Source: Paraburkholderia sp. C35
GTDB lineage: Bacteria; Pseudomonadota; Gammaproteobacteria; Burkholderiales; Burkholderiaceae
DNA: 64,000 nucleotides
Assembly: GCF_003121405.1 (NCBI RefSeq)
Contig: NZ_QBUY01000004.1
Location: forward strand, 124,001 to 188,000
Direction: 5' to 3'
The notes beneath the pieces were generated by a model. That model made no database searches and was not told the origin of the DNA. It saw nothing but the letters and a program-made list of their open reading frames with translations. A program made the position numbers and the translations under genes. Below are positions 51,595 to 61,791 of the stretch, one piece after another. Every line of letters begins with the position of its first letter. The first letter of the stretch is position 1.

Positions 51595-52698
51595 GTGGCC
51601 CATAACCTCCTGAACGACACCTTCCTGCGCGCGTTGCTGCGCCAGCCGACCGAGTACACGCCGATCTGGCTGATGCGCCAGGCAGGACGTTACTTGCCTG
51701 AGTACAACGCCACGCGCAGCCGTGCCGGCAGTTTCCTCGGACTCGCGAAGAATCCCGATTACGCGACGGAAGTCACGTTGCAGCCGCTCGAGCGCTATCC
51801 GCTCGACGCCGCGATCCTGTTTTCGGACATCCTCACCATTCCCGACGCGATGGGCCTCGGTCTCGACTTTCAGGCGGGCGAAGGGCCGAAGTTCGCGCGG
51901 CCGGTGCGCACCGAAGAGGATGTCGCGCGCCTCGCCGTACCCGATATCGACAGCACGCTGCGCTACGTTACTGACGCCGTGCGCCAGATCCGCACCGCGC
52001 TGACCGACGCGCAAGGCCGTCAGCGTGTTCCGCTGATCGGCTTCTCAGGCAGCCCGTGGACGCTTGCGTGCTACATGGTCGAAGGCGGCGGCTCGGACGA
52101 TTTCCGCACCGTGAAATCGATGCTCTACGCACGTCCTGACCTGATGCACCGCATTCTCGACGTCAACGCGAAAGCCGTCGCTGCGTATCTGAATGCGCAA
52201 ATCGAAGCGGGCGCACAAGCCGTGATGATTTTCGACACGTGGGGCGGTGCGCTGGCAGACGGCATCTATCAGCGCTTCTCGTTGCACTACATCCAGCAAG
52301 TGGTCAGTCAGCTAAAGCGCGAGCACGACGGCAACCGCGTGCCCGTGATCACGTTCACGAAGGGCGGTGGCCTGTGGCTCGAAGAAATCGCCGCGACGGG
52401 CGTCGATGCCGTCGGGCTGGACTGGACAGTGAATCTGGGCAAGGCGCGTGAGCGCGTGGGCGGCAAGGTTGCCCTCCAGGGCAATATCGATCCGTCCGTC
52501 CTGTTCGCTCCGCCTGCGACCATTCGCATGGAAGCGCGCGCGGTACTGGAAAGCTTCGGCAACTTCCCCGGCCACGTCTTCAATCTGGGGCACGGTATTT
52601 CGCAGTTCACGCCGCCGGAGCATGTCGCCGAACTGGTCGACGAGGTGCATCGCCATAGCCGTGCGCTGCGGGCATCGGGCGGGGTTGCCAAAGCTTGA
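51595..52698 (+). CDS. hemE: Uroporphyrinogen decarboxylase
   Basis: This 367-residue enzyme decarboxylates uroporphyrinogen III to coproporphyrinogen III in haem synthesis. Signatures are [15 protein letters not shown] and [16 protein letters not shown] 51595 (MAHNLLND) matches family N-termini; TTG 51574 in frame is an alternative. It reads into the DnaA-box region before priA. Confidence 0.96.
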   Translation: MAHNLLNDTFLRALLRQPTEYTPIWLMRQAGRYLPEYNATRSRAGSFLGLAKNPDYATEVTLQPLERYPLDAAILFSDILTIPDAMGLGLDFQAGEGPKFARPVRTEEDVARLAVPDIDSTLRYVTDAVRQIRTALTDAQGRQRVPLIGFSGSPWTLACYMVEGGGSDDFRTVKSMLYARPDLMHRILDVNAKAVAAYLNAQIEAGAQAVMIFDTWGGALADGIYQRFSLHYIQQVVSQLKREHDGNRVPVITFTKGGGLWLEEIAATGVDAVGLDWTVNLGKARERVGGKVALQGNIDPSVLFAPPATIRMEARAVLESFGNFPGHVFNLGHGISQFTPPEHVAELVDEVHRHSRALRASGGVAKA

Positions 52699-53143
52699 AG
52701 CAGTCTTTCGAAGTGTGACGTTTTTGTTGCGGCGCAGCGACGTGGGCTCTCGGCGTAAGGGGGAAAATAGCGTTCCAGACGCCGCCCCGAGGCGCTCCTC
52801 GCGTTGTCAAGACTTGACTTATGCACATTTGTCACGCTGCGGCGCGGTAGAGGGATGGATCGTCGCAACTAACTTGAAAAGTACGCGGAAATCTGTTCAC
52901 TGCCTTGAGCGACAAGGGTTTCCGGGTTCCTAAGACGAATGTGCGCTATCCCACAAAGAGGCCCGTCCCGCGCCACTTACGGGCTATCCAGGCCAAGTTC
53001 TCAACAAAGTTATCCACAGGCAGGCGAGGTCGGGCGCAATTGTCGATGCAAAACCAAAACTTAGCGCCAAAGTTGAAGTTTTACTTTAAGTGTGACGACC
53101 ACGGCTTCCGACCTGTGGATAACTTCTCGTGCAAACAGCGTTT
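52699..53143. promoter_or_regulatory. priA upstream region with three DnaA boxes
   Basis: No gene is seen in these 445 bases. There are three perfect consensus DnaA boxes: TTATGCACA (plus, 52819-52827), TTATCCACA (plus, 53010-53018) and TTATCCACA (minus, 53114-53122). The last ends 21 bases before the priA start, so DnaA could regulate priA. No CTACTACTA-type trio is present here, unlike the 5.0 and 8.3 kb regions. Confidence 0.6.
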
Positions 53144-55402
53144 ATGCGGATCGACGATCTGACGGGCGTCTACGTCCGCGTCGCGCTCGATCACCCGCTG
53201 CCGACGCTTTTCGATTACCGCTGCGACGCCGCGCGGGCGCCTGCGCCGGGCATGCTCGTCAGCGTGCCTTTCGGCAAGCGGCACGTCGTGGGCCTCATCA
53301 TGGAAGTGACCGCTCACAGTGAGGTACCCGCTGACCGTCTGAAATCGGTTGATAGCGTGTGTGCCGCTTGCCCGCCACTGTCGGCGCATTGGCTCGACCT
53401 CGCGCAGTTTGCCGCCGAGTATTACCAGCGCGGTATCGGTGAAGTTGCGTTGCCTGCCCTTCCTCAGGCTTTGCGCGATGCGGCGCGCTGGACGCGGCTG
53501 TTTGCGCCTGAAGAACACTATCGCCTATTGCCCGCGGGACGTGCCGCGCTGCCCGATGCGCTTCCAGTGCGCGCGGTTGCTTTGCGCCGCCTCGCGGCTG
53601 CACTTGCCGACGCCGAGTCGCTGCCTGCTACCGAAGCCCGAGCGCTTCACGCGAAGGCAACCGCCACCCTCGAAACATGGCAAGCCGAAGGCTGGGTGGC
53701 GCTCGACATCATCGATCCCGCAGCGGCTCGCATCGCGCAAGATGTCACGCCGCAAAGCGCAGCCCTGCCAACTCTCACCGATGAGCAGGCAGCCGCTGTC
53801 GAATCGATCGGCAGTGCGCAGGGCTTTGCGCCTTTTCTGCTGCACGGCGTGACGGGCAGCGGCAAGACCGAGGTCTATCTTCGTGCGCTGGCGGGATTGC
53901 TGGCGGCCAATCCACACGCGCAGGCACTCGTACTGGTGCCGGAAATCAACCTGACGCCGCAGTTCGAAGCCGCGTTCCGCGCACGTTTCGCGTCGATGGA
54001 CGACACGGGCATCGTGACCTTGCACAGCGGACTCGCCGAAGGCGAACGCGCCCGCAACTGGTTCGCTGCGCACACCGGCCGCGCACGCATCGTGCTCGGC
54101 ACACGCCTGGCCGTGCTGGCGTCGTTGCCGCATCTGGCCATCATCGTCGTCGATGAAGAGCACGATCCCGCCTACAAGCAGCAGGAAGGTCTGCGTTATT
54201 CCGCGCGCGATCTGGCCGTCTGGCGGGCGAAGCAACTCGGCATTCCTGTCGTGCTTGGTTCCGCGACGCCGTCGCTGGAAAGCTGGTGGCAGGTCGAGCA
54301 AGGACGTTATACGCGGCTTACCTTGTCGCGCCGTGCCGTTGCCGACGCCGTGCTGCCCACCGTGCGCCTTATCGATCTCGAAGATGAGCGGCGGCGTGGG
54401 CGTGCTTCGGTGGAAGGCTTGTCGGGACCGCTGATCGCCGCACTGAAAACCCGCCTCGAACGCGGTGAACAGAGCCTCGTGTTTCTGAACCGCCGCGGCT
54501 ACGCGCCGCAACTCGCCTGCGACGCATGCGGCTGGGTCGCCGGCTGTCCGCGCTGCAGCGCCTACGTCGTGCTGCATAAGCCGGAGCGTGCGCTGCGCTG
54601 CCATCACTGTGGCTGGGAAGCGCGTATTCCGCGTTCGTGTCCGGAATGCGGCAACGTCGATATCGCGCCGATGGGACGCGGCACGCAGCGCATCGAGGAA
54701 GCGCTGGCGGGCGCCGTGCCCGGCGCGCGCGTGCTGCGCATCGACGCCGACAGCACGCGCCGCAAAGGCAGCGCCCAGGCGCTGTTCTCGGACGTACACG
54801 CGGGCGAAGTGGACATTCTCGTCGGCACGCAGATCATCGCGAAGGGGCACGACTTCCGGCGCGTGTCGCTGGTCGGCGTGCTGAACGCCGACACGGCGCT
54901 GTTTTCCCACGATTTCCGCGCAAGCGAGCGTCTTTTCGCGCAACTGATGCAGGTGAGCGGCCGCGCGGGCCGCGCCGGTCTGCCGGGCGAAGTGCTGGTG
55001 CAAACGCGCTATCCGACGCATGCGCTCTATCACGCGCTCGGCCGCCAGGACTACATCGGCTTCGCCAATTCGACGCTCGCGGAACGGCGCGACGCGCATC
55101 TGCCGCCGTTCGTCTATCAGGCGATGCTTCGCGCCGAAGGCCGCACGCTCGATGCCGCGCTGACCTTCCTACAACAGGCAGCGACCGCGCTCAGCGAGAT
55201 TCCCGCCGCGAGCCGCGTGACCGTCTACGACGCCGTGCCGCTCACCATCGTCAAGGTGATGCACGTGCATCGCGCGCAATTACTGCTCGAAAGCGCGTCG
55301 CGTGTGGCGCTGCAGGCGACCTTGCGCGACTGGCAGCTGCTGCTGCGCACGCTGAAAGGCGTGCTGCGCTGGAGCATCGAAGTCGATCCTCTCGATATTT
55401 AA
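53144..55402 (+). CDS. priA: Primosomal protein N' (replication restart helicase PriA)
   Basis: This 752-residue 3'-5' helicase reloads replisomes at collapsed forks. It has the N-terminal 3'-DNA-end binding domain, Walker A GVTGSGKTEVY, DEEH box VVDEEHD, eight zinc Cys in four CxxC motifs (CDAC, CPRC, CHHC, CPEC) and C-terminal helicase motifs including QVSGRAGRAG. ATG 53144 (MRIDDLTG) is preferred; GTG 53129 is possible. Confidence 0.96.
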   Translation: MRIDDLTGVYVRVALDHPLPTLFDYRCDAARAPAPGMLVSVPFGKRHVVGLIMEVTAHSEVPADRLKSVDSVCAACPPLSAHWLDLAQFAAEYYQRGIGEVALPALPQALRDAARWTRLFAPEEHYRLLPAGRAALPDALPVRAVALRRLAAALADAESLPATEARALHAKATATLETWQAEGWVALDIIDPAAARIAQDVTPQSAALPTLTDEQAAAVESIGSAQGFAPFLLHGVTGSGKTEVYLRALAGLLAANPHAQALVLVPEINLTPQFEAAFRARFASMDDTGIVTLHSGLAEGERARNWFAAHTGRARIVLGTRLAVLASLPHLAIIVVDEEHDPAYKQQEGLRYSARDLAVWRAKQLGIPVVLGSATPSLESWWQVEQGRYTRLTLSRRAVADAVLPTVRLIDLEDERRRGRASVEGLSGPLIAALKTRLERGEQSLVFLNRRGYAPQLACDACGWVAGCPRCSAYVVLHKPERALRCHHCGWEARIPRSCPECGNVDIAPMGRGTQRIEEALAGAVPGARVLRIDADSTRRKGSAQALFSDVHAGEVDILVGTQIIAKGHDFRRVSLVGVLNADTALFSHDFRASERLFAQLMQVSGRAGRAGLPGEVLVQTRYPTHALYHALGRQDYIGFANSTLAERRDAHLPPFVYQAMLRAEGRTLDAALTFLQQAATALSEIPAASRVTVYDAVPLTIVKVMHVHRAQLLLESASRVALQATLRDWQLLLRTLKGVLRWSIEVDPLDI

Positions 55403-55575
55403 GCAAGCTTTTAGCGCCAATTCGCGCGCATTTGCGTGCAAATCCCTTTAAGTCATATCGATCAAACGAAAGGTCGTTTCGTTTCGCATCGACGCTCGAC
55501 TATATTTCGCCGAATCGGCGCATGACTCACAACAATCGATAGCGCGTGCGCCGCAACTTCGACCGGGGCACAGCA

Positions 55576-56991
55576 ATGAGCGAAACGAGACACACCTTGC
55601 CGGCGGGCGCACAGCTTTCGCGACGGGCAGGCACGACAGGCGGCGGTGGGCTGTTTTCGACGGAAGACTGGTGGGCCGTGTGGGTCGGCCTGCTGGTGAT
55701 CGTGGTGGCGTGGGCGCTGTTCGCGTCCGGCAGCAGCATCAAGTGGCTCGCGACGGCGCCCGCCAAATGGAGCGATCCGGGTGTGGCCGTGCAAGACCTC
55801 GTCAGGCATCTGCCGAATTATGTCGCGCTGTTTGTCGTGTTCGCCGTGCTGTTCGGCGTCAGCCTGAGCGTGCTGAGGCAGCGGATCGGCCACTTCCTGG
55901 CGTCGTTCGCGATCCTGTTCGTGGTGTCGGTGCTGATCTTCGAAGTCGGCGCGTGGGCTAACGCGTCGAAGTACAACCTCGAGCCGCCGCTCGTCGCGCT
56001 TGCGCTCGGCTTGCTGATTTCGAATGTGTTCAAGTTGCCCGAATGGTTTTCGGCAGGATTGCGCGTCGAGTTTTACATCAAGGTCGGGATCGTGCTGCTC
56101 GGCGCGACGCTGCCGTTCACGCTTTTAGTCTGGGCAGGCCCGGTCGCCGTCGGACAGGCGACCATCGTCTCGCTAGTCACCTTCTTCGTGATCTTTTTTG
56201 CTGCGAAATCGCTCGGATTGGACAAACGCTTCGCTGCCGTGCTCGGCGTGGGCGGCGCGGTGTGCGGCGTGTCGGCGGCCATCGCGATTGCGGGTGCTGT
56301 GCGCGCAAAGCGCGAGCAGGCATCGGTGGCGATCACGCTGGTGATTCTGTGGGCGATCGTGATGATCTTCGTGCTGCCGTTCGCGTCGCGCTCGCTTGGT
56401 CTTTCGACTGCCGTCGCGGGCGCATGGATCGGCACGTCAGAGTTCGCTGACGCCGCGGGCATCGCCGCCGCGCAAGCCTACGGAGACTTCGCGAAGCACG
56501 CCGGCGGCGCGATCGCCGGATCGCCCGAAGCGTCGCTGCAAGCCTTCACGCTGATGAAAGTGGTGGGCCGCGACATCTGGATCGGCATCTGGGCGTTCCT
56601 GCTCGCGATCGTCGCGACGACGCGTTGGGAATCCAGCGAAAGCGGCGTCGCTGCAAAGGCCGACGCGCGTGAGATCTGGGCGCGTTTTCCGAAGTTCGTG
56701 ATTGGCTTCGTGATCGCGTCGGCGCTGGTCACGTGGATCGCGAGCCATTACTCGCTCGCGGATTACCGCAAGGTCGTCACGCCAGAGTTCGTCGCACCGA
56801 TTACCGCGCTGCGCACGTGGGCGTTCATCTTCTGCTTCTTCAGCATCGGACTGACGACGCGCGTGCGTTCACTCGCGGCCACGGGCATCAAGCCGTTCAT
56901 CGCGTTCACGGTGGGCGTGGCCGTCAATATCGCCATCGGCTACGCGCTGTCCGCGCACGTGTTCGCACCGTATTGGAATAGCTTGGGGTAA
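55576..56991 (+). CDS. YeiH/UPF0324 family membrane protein (putative sulfate exporter)
   Basis: This 471-residue protein has about 10-11 membrane helices and matches the conserved hypothetical protein 698 (Cons_hypoth698) family: KVGIVLLGATLPF, GVGGAVCGVSAAIAIA, GTSEFADAAGIAAA. YeiH relatives are described as putative sulfate or cysteine-linked exporters, without firm function. ATG 55576 lies after GGGGCACAGC. The next small gene starts 6 bp downstream. Confidence 0.88.
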   Translation: MSETRHTLPAGAQLSRRAGTTGGGGLFSTEDWWAVWVGLLVIVVAWALFASGSSIKWLATAPAKWSDPGVAVQDLVRHLPNYVALFVVFAVLFGVSLSVLRQRIGHFLASFAILFVVSVLIFEVGAWANASKYNLEPPLVALALGLLISNVFKLPEWFSAGLRVEFYIKVGIVLLGATLPFTLLVWAGPVAVGQATIVSLVTFFVIFFAAKSLGLDKRFAAVLGVGGAVCGVSAAIAIAGAVRAKREQASVAITLVILWAIVMIFVLPFASRSLGLSTAVAGAWIGTSEFADAAGIAAAQAYGDFAKHAGGAIAGSPEASLQAFTLMKVVGRDIWIGIWAFLLAIVATTRWESSESGVAAKADAREIWARFPKFVIGFVIASALVTWIASHYSLADYRKVVTPEFVAPITALRTWAFIFCFFSIGLTTRVRSLAATGIKPFIAFTVGVAVNIAIGYALSAHVFAPYWNSLG

Positions 56992-56996
56992 AGCTG

Positions 56997-57230
56997 ATGA
57001 GCGCGCCCGCCGTTCTCGACGACATGGCCACGCCCGGCGAGCGCCGGCCATGCTGCGCCGATTGCCGGTTTCGTGCCGACGATCGGCATTCGCTGGAGCA
57101 AAGCATTCCGGGCCTCGTTGTCTTCAGTTCGGGCTTCGGCGCGAGTGTCGCCGACAGCCGCCTGTGTCTGATTCACGACCAGCTCGTCGCACCGCGCGAC
57201 AGCTGCCGCCGCTTCTCGCCGCTACGTTGA
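56997..57230 (+). CDS. Small Cys-rich protein downstream of the YeiH-family gene
   Basis: This 77-residue product has a CCxxC motif near residue 19, then LCLIHD and a final DSC. The Cys spacing and position just 6 bp after the YeiH-family stop support a real co-transcribed gene. It resembles small Cys-containing proteins of Burkholderiales. The function is unknown; a metal or redox role is possible. Confidence 0.6.
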   Translation: MSAPAVLDDMATPGERRPCCADCRFRADDRHSLEQSIPGLVVFSSGFGASVADSRLCLIHDQLVAPRDSCRRFSPLR

Positions 57231-57288
57231 GCGCACCTGCGTCACCGAAACGCGCGCGTATGGCGCCGCGTTTCGGCTGACGACGCGC

Positions 57289-57447
57289 TTAGCTGCGCAT
57301 CGTCTCCGCTTTTGCATCGTGCTCGCCGTCGCTGACTTCGACGGGGATCAATTCACGCCGCGATATACCCGTCGCGCCGCGAATGAACAGCACCATGCAC
57401 GTCGCGAACATCATCCAGACACCTGCAACAACCAGCCATTTTTCCAT
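57289..57447 (-). CDS. Small single-pass membrane protein
   Basis: The 52-residue product MEKWLVVAGVWMMFATC... has one hydrophobic helix (about residues 4-23) and an acidic polar tail. ATG 57447 has GGGGTGA upstream; the frame extends further but without sense. The function is unknown. It is convergent with the small Cys protein gene. Confidence 0.55.
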   Translation of the reverse strand: MEKWLVVAGVWMMFATCMVLFIRGATGISRRELIPVEVSDGEHDAKAETMRS

Positions 57448-57755
57448 TTTGGTCACCCCGTATAGCGAAACTTCAAACCCCGTACCGTGCGTCATTGCGC
57501 ATCTCATGACCGGTATAACGGCGCGTTTTCCATTTCGATAAGGGTTGTCAAAAAAAATACCGATCCAGGGAAAACACCGAGCGCAACCGCGCGCCTCCAG
57601 ACGGTGCACATTGCCCGCAAACCCTTATGTGACAAGCCTCAGCAAAGGGTGCAACCGATTCTCGTAACTGGTTGCACCTTTTTATTGAGAGGGGTACGAT
57701 TCGCCCAACTTTTTAGTCTTTGGCCGGCGTCCGCCCGGCGCATAAAGAAGGAACC
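57448..57755. other. Divergent promoter region of putA and the small membrane protein gene
   Basis: This 308-bp gap contains the putA promoter and PutA-type operator sites (see separate entry). The left half, toward 57448, shows an A-rich stretch near 57550 but nothing else recognised. Confidence 0.55.
57648..57700 (+). promoter_or_regulatory. putA promoter with paired PutA operator half-sites
   Basis: GGTGCAACC (57648-57656) and GGTTGCACC (57670-57678) form an inverted repeat. Each contains GTTGCA, the known binding core of the PutA ribbon-helix-helix domain. The right site overlaps a -35 box TTGCAC (57672-57677), which is 17 bp from a -10 box TACGAT (57695-57700). This supports autorepression by PutA without proline. 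Confidence 0.7.
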
Positions 57756-60700
57756 ATGGCGAGCACCACCCTTGGCGTCAAAGTCGACGACCTGCTGCGT
57801 ACCCGGCTGAAAGCTGCCGCCACACGTCTCGAGCGCACTCCGCACTGGCTGATCAAGCAGGCGATCTTCGCGTATCTGGAAAAGATCGAACACGGCCAGC
57901 TTCCCGCCGAACTGTCGGGCCATCACGGCGCAACCGAACTGGCCGACGGCGCCGATCACGACGAAAGTGACGGCCTGCATCCGTTCCTCGAATTCGCGCA
58001 GAACGTGCAGCCGCAGTCGGTGCTGCGCGCGGCGATCACGGCCGCGTATCGCCGTCCCGAGCCGGAATGCGTGCCGTTCCTGCTCGGCCAGGCGCGTCTG
58101 CCCGCAAACATCGCGAACGACGTGCAGACGCTGGCAGGCAAGCTGGTCGAAACGCTGCGCGGCAAGAGCACCGGCGGCGGCGTCGAAGGGTTGATCCACG
58201 AGTTCTCGCTGTCGAGCCAGGAAGGCGTCGCGCTGATGTGTCTGGCCGAAGCGCTGCTGCGCATTCCCGACCGCGCGACCCGCGACGCGCTGATCCGCGA
58301 CAAGATCAGCAAGGGCGACTGGCGTTCGCACGTCGGCCACGCGCCGTCGCTGTTCGTGAACGCGGCGACGTGGGGCTTGATGATCACCGGCAAGCTGGTG
58401 ACGACGAATAGCGAAACGGGTCTGTCGTCGGCGTTGACGCGCATGATCGGCAAGGGCGGCGAGCCGCTGATCCGCAAGGGCGTCGACATGGCGATGCGCC
58501 TGATGGGCGAGCAGTTCGTCACGGGCGAGACCATTTCCGAAGCGCTGGCGAACAGCCGCAAGTTCGAAGCGCGCGGTTTCCGCTACTCGTACGACATGCT
58601 CGGCGAAGCCGCGACGACGGAAGCCGACGCGCAGCGCTACTACGCGTCGTACGAACAGGCGATCCACGCGATCGGCAAGGCTGCCGGCGGCCGTGGCATC
58701 TACGAAGGTCCGGGCATCTCGATCAAGCTGGCGGCGCTGCATCCGCGCTACTCACGTTCGCAGCAGGAACGCACGATGAGCGAGTTGCTGCCGCGCGTGC
58801 GTGCACTTGCGATCCTCGCGCGCCGTTACGACATCGGCCTGAACATCGACGCGGAAGAAGCCGACCGCCTCGAAATCTCGCTCGATCTGCTCGAAGCGCT
58901 GTGTTTCGATCCGGAACTGCAAGGCTGGAACGGCATCGGTTTCGTGGTGCAGGCGTATCAGAAGCGCTGCCCGTTCGTGATCGACTACATCGTCGATCTG
59001 GCGCGCCGCAGCCGTCACCGGATCATGGTGCGTCTCGTGAAGGGCGCGTACTGGGATACGGAAATCAAGCGTGCGCAGGTGGATGGTCTCGAAGGCTATC
59101 CGGTGTACACGCGCAAGATCTACACGGACGTGTCGTACCTCGCGTGCGCGAAGAAGCTGTTGAGCGCGCCGGATGCTGTGTATCCGCAGTTCGCGACGCA
59201 CAACGCGCACACGCTGTCGGCCATCTATCACCTCGCGGGTCAGAACTACTATCCCGGCCAGTACGAGTTCCAGTGCCTGCACGGCATGGGCGAACCGCTG
59301 TACGAAGAAGTCACGGGCCGCGAGAAACTGAACCGTCCGTGCCGCGTGTACGCGCCCGTCGGCACGCATGAAACGCTGCTCGCGTATCTCGTGCGTCGTC
59401 TGCTGGAAAACGGCGCGAACACGTCGTTCGTGAATCGCATCGCTGATGAGACGGTTGCGATCAAGGATCTGGTTGCTGATCCGGTGGAAGAAGCGTCGAA
59501 GGTCGTGCCGCTCGGCGCGCCGCACGCGAAGATTCCGCTGCCGCGCAATCTGTTCGGCGCGGAACGTACCAACTCGATGGGTCTCGATCTGTCGAACGAG
59601 CATCGTCTCGCGTCGCTGTCGTCGGCGTTGCTGGCGAGCGCGAATCATCCGTGGCGCGCCGCGCCGATGCTCGAAGACAACGAGATCGCCGTCGGCAATG
59701 CACGCGACGTGCGCAATCCCGCCGATCATCGCGATCTCGTCGGCACGGTTGTGGAAGCCACGCCGGAACACGTGAGCGCCGCGCTCGCGCATGCAGTGGC
59801 TGCTGCGCCGATCTGGCAGGCGACGCCCGTCGAAGCGCGCGCCGATTGCCTTGCGCGTGCCGCCGATCTGCTCGAAGCGCAGATGCACACGCTGATGGGT
59901 CTCGTCGTGCGTGAAGCGGGCAAGTCGCTGCCGAATGCGGTTGCCGAAATCCGCGAAGCCATCGACTTCCTGCGCTACTACTCGACGCAGATCCGCGACG
60001 AATTCTCGAACGACACGCACCGTCCGCTTGGTCCTGTCGTGTGTATCAGCCCGTGGAATTTCCCGCTGGCGATCTTCATGGGTCAGGTTGCGGCTGCGCT
60101 TGCAGCAGGCAACACGGTGCTCGCGAAGCCCGCGGAGCAGACGCCGCTGATCGCCGCGCAAGCCGTGCGGATTCTGCGCGAAGCCGGCGTGCCGGCAGGT
60201 GCGGTGCAATTGCTGCCGGGCGATGGCGAAACGGTCGGCGCCGCTTTGGTTGCCGATGCACGCACGCGTGCCGTGATGTTCACCGGCTCGACGGAAGTCG
60301 CGCGTCTGATCAACAAGACGTTGTCGAACCGCCTCGATCCGGACGGCAAGCCGATTCCGCTGATCGCCGAAACGGGCGGCCAGAACGCGATGATCGTCGA
60401 TTCTTCGGCACTTGCTGAACAGGTTGTAGCTGACGTACTGCAGTCGTCGTTCGATTCGGCAGGTCAACGTTGTTCGGCGCTGCGCGTTCTTTGTCTTCAG
60501 GACGATGTTGCAGACCGTACGCTGGAAATGCTGACGGGCGCGATGAAGGAACTGGCTGTCGGCAATCCGGACCGTCTGTCGGCGGACGTCGGCCCGGTGA
60601 TCGACACGGAAGCGAAGCGCGGTATCGATGCGCACATCGCGTCGATGCGCGAAAAGGGCCGCAAGGTCACGCAACTGCCGATGCCCGAAGGCTGCAATGC

Positions 60701-61703
60701 CGGTACGTTCGTGCCGCCGACGCTGATCGAACTCGACAGCATCGACGAATTGAAGCGTGAAGTGTTTGGTCCGGTGCTGCATGTGGTGCGTTATCGCCGC
60801 AGCGCGCTCGACAAGCTGCTCGAACAGATCCGCTCGACGGGTTACGGTCTGACGCTCGGCATTCACACGCGTATCGACGAAACGATCGCGCATGTGATCA
60901 GCCGCGCGCACGTGGGCAACATCTACGTGAACCGCAACGTGATCGGCGCCGTGGTCGGTGTGCAGCCGTTCGGTGGCGAAGGGCTGTCGGGCACAGGTCC
61001 GAAGGCAGGCGGCGCGCTGTATCTGCAACGTCTGCTGGCGACGCGTCCGGCGGGCTTGCCGAAGTCGCTGGCGCAGACGCTGATGGTCGACAATTCGCAA
61101 GCTGCATCGAATGGCGCACAAAACGGCAACGCCGCAAGCGATAATCCTGCCGCTGCGCTGACCGCGCTGCGCGACTGGCTGATCGCCGAACGCGAGCCGA
61201 TGCTGGCCGCACGTTGCGACGGCTATCTGTCGCACATTCCGGCGGGCGCGACGGCGGTGCTGTCCGGTCCGACGGGCGAGCGCAACACGTACACGCTCGG
61301 CGCACGCGGCACGGTGCTGTGCGTGGCATCGACGGCAAGCGGCGCGCGCGTGCAGTTCGCGGCGGCGCTGGCGACGGGCAACAAGGCGTTGTTCGAAGGC
61401 GCGGCAGGCGAGCAGCTGTATGCTGCGTTGCCCGCATCGCTGAAGCAGTACGCGAGCGTGAAGAAGAACGCCGAAGCATCGTTCGATGCCGTGCTCTTCG
61501 AAGGCGACAGCGATGAACTGCTGACACTCGTGAAGGACATCGCGAAGCGCGCGGGTCCGATCGTGTCGGTGCAGGGCGTTGCGGCGCGCGCGCTCGAAAG
61601 CGGCGACGAAGATTACGCGCTGGAGCGTCTGCTGACCGAGCGTTCGGTGAGCGTGAATACGGCAGCAGCAGGCGGTAATGCGAATTTGATGACGATCGGC
61701 TGA
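57756..61703 (+). CDS. putA: Trifunctional PutA: proline dehydrogenase, P5C dehydrogenase, DNA-binding regulator
   Basis: This 1315-residue enzyme oxidises proline to glutamate in two coupled steps. Residues 1-47 are a ribbon-helix-helix DNA-binding domain (TTLGVKVDDLLRTRLKAAA). The FAD proline dehydrogenase barrel follows (to about 600). The NAD P5C dehydrogenase (about 640-1110) has its catalytic Cys near residue 906 in GQRCSAL. The C-terminal domain is typical of long PutA proteins. ATG 57756 follows AAGAAGGAACC. No putP transporter is adjacent. Confidence 0.97.
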   Translation: MASTTLGVKVDDLLRTRLKAAATRLERTPHWLIKQAIFAYLEKIEHGQLPAELSGHHGATELADGADHDESDGLHPFLEFAQNVQPQSVLRAAITAAYRRPEPECVPFLLGQARLPANIANDVQTLAGKLVETLRGKSTGGGVEGLIHEFSLSSQEGVALMCLAEALLRIPDRATRDALIRDKISKGDWRSHVGHAPSLFVNAATWGLMITGKLVTTNSETGLSSALTRMIGKGGEPLIRKGVDMAMRLMGEQFVTGETISEALANSRKFEARGFRYSYDMLGEAATTEADAQRYYASYEQAIHAIGKAAGGRGIYEGPGISIKLAALHPRYSRSQQERTMSELLPRVRALAILARRYDIGLNIDAEEADRLEISLDLLEALCFDPELQGWNGIGFVVQAYQKRCPFVIDYIVDLARRSRHRIMVRLVKGAYWDTEIKRAQVDGLEGYPVYTRKIYTDVSYLACAKKLLSAPDAVYPQFATHNAHTLSAIYHLAGQNYYPGQYEFQCLHGMGEPLYEEVTGREKLNRPCRVYAPVGTHETLLAYLVRRLLENGANTSFVNRIADETVAIKDLVADPVEEASKVVPLGAPHAKIPLPRNLFGAERTNSMGLDLSNEHRLASLSSALLASANHPWRAAPMLEDNEIAVGNARDVRNPADHRDLVGTVVEATPEHVSAALAHAVAAAPIWQATPVEARADCLARAADLLEAQMHTLMGLVVREAGKSLPNAVAEIREAIDFLRYYSTQIRDEFSNDTHRPLGPVVCISPWNFPLAIFMGQVAAALAAGNTVLAKPAEQTPLIAAQAVRILREAGVPAGAVQLLPGDGETVGAALVADARTRAVMFTGSTEVARLINKTLSNRLDPDGKPIPLIAETGGQNAMIVDSSALAEQVVADVLQSSFDSAGQRCSALRVLCLQDDVADRTLEMLTGAMKELAVGNPDRLSADVGPVIDTEAKRGIDAHIASMREKGRKVTQLPMPEGCNAGTFVPPTLIELDSIDELKREVFGPVLHVVRYRRSALDKLLEQIRSTGYGLTLGIHTRIDETIAHVISRAHVGNIYVNRNVIGAVVGVQPFGGEGLSGTGPKAGGALYLQRLLATRPAGLPKSLAQTLMVDNSQAASNGAQNGNAASDNPAAALTALRDWLIAEREPMLAARCDGYLSHIPAGATAVLSGPTGERNTYTLGARGTVLCVASTASGARVQFAAALATGNKALFEGAAGEQLYAALPASLKQYASVKKNAEASFDAVLFEGDSDELLTLVKDIAKRAGPIVSVQGVAARALESGDEDYALERLLTERSVSVNTAAAGGNANLMTIG

Positions 61704-61791
61704 GCGAACCTCGCTCGATCGATTCAAAAAAATGGCGCGAGACGGCGACCCCGATCACCGCGCCGTCCACACCTGGTACCAAGGAGAAGCT

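Noticed and set aside
52699..53143. Chromosomal origin at the hemE-priA gap
   Set aside because: DnaA boxes are present but there is no DnaA-trio-like or clear AT-rich unwinding segment next to them; a regulatory or titration role is more economical.
57648..57683. Rho-independent terminator upstream of putA
   Set aside because: The inverted repeat and five Ts look terminator-like, but the arms match PutA operators and the T run falls in the spacer of a good promoter; no gene needs a terminator there.
58752..61727. 991-codon open frame antisense to putA
   Set aside because: It is a shadow of a highly biased GC-rich gene; the product is rich in Arg/His/Gln with no domain, while the plus-strand frame is a full PutA.
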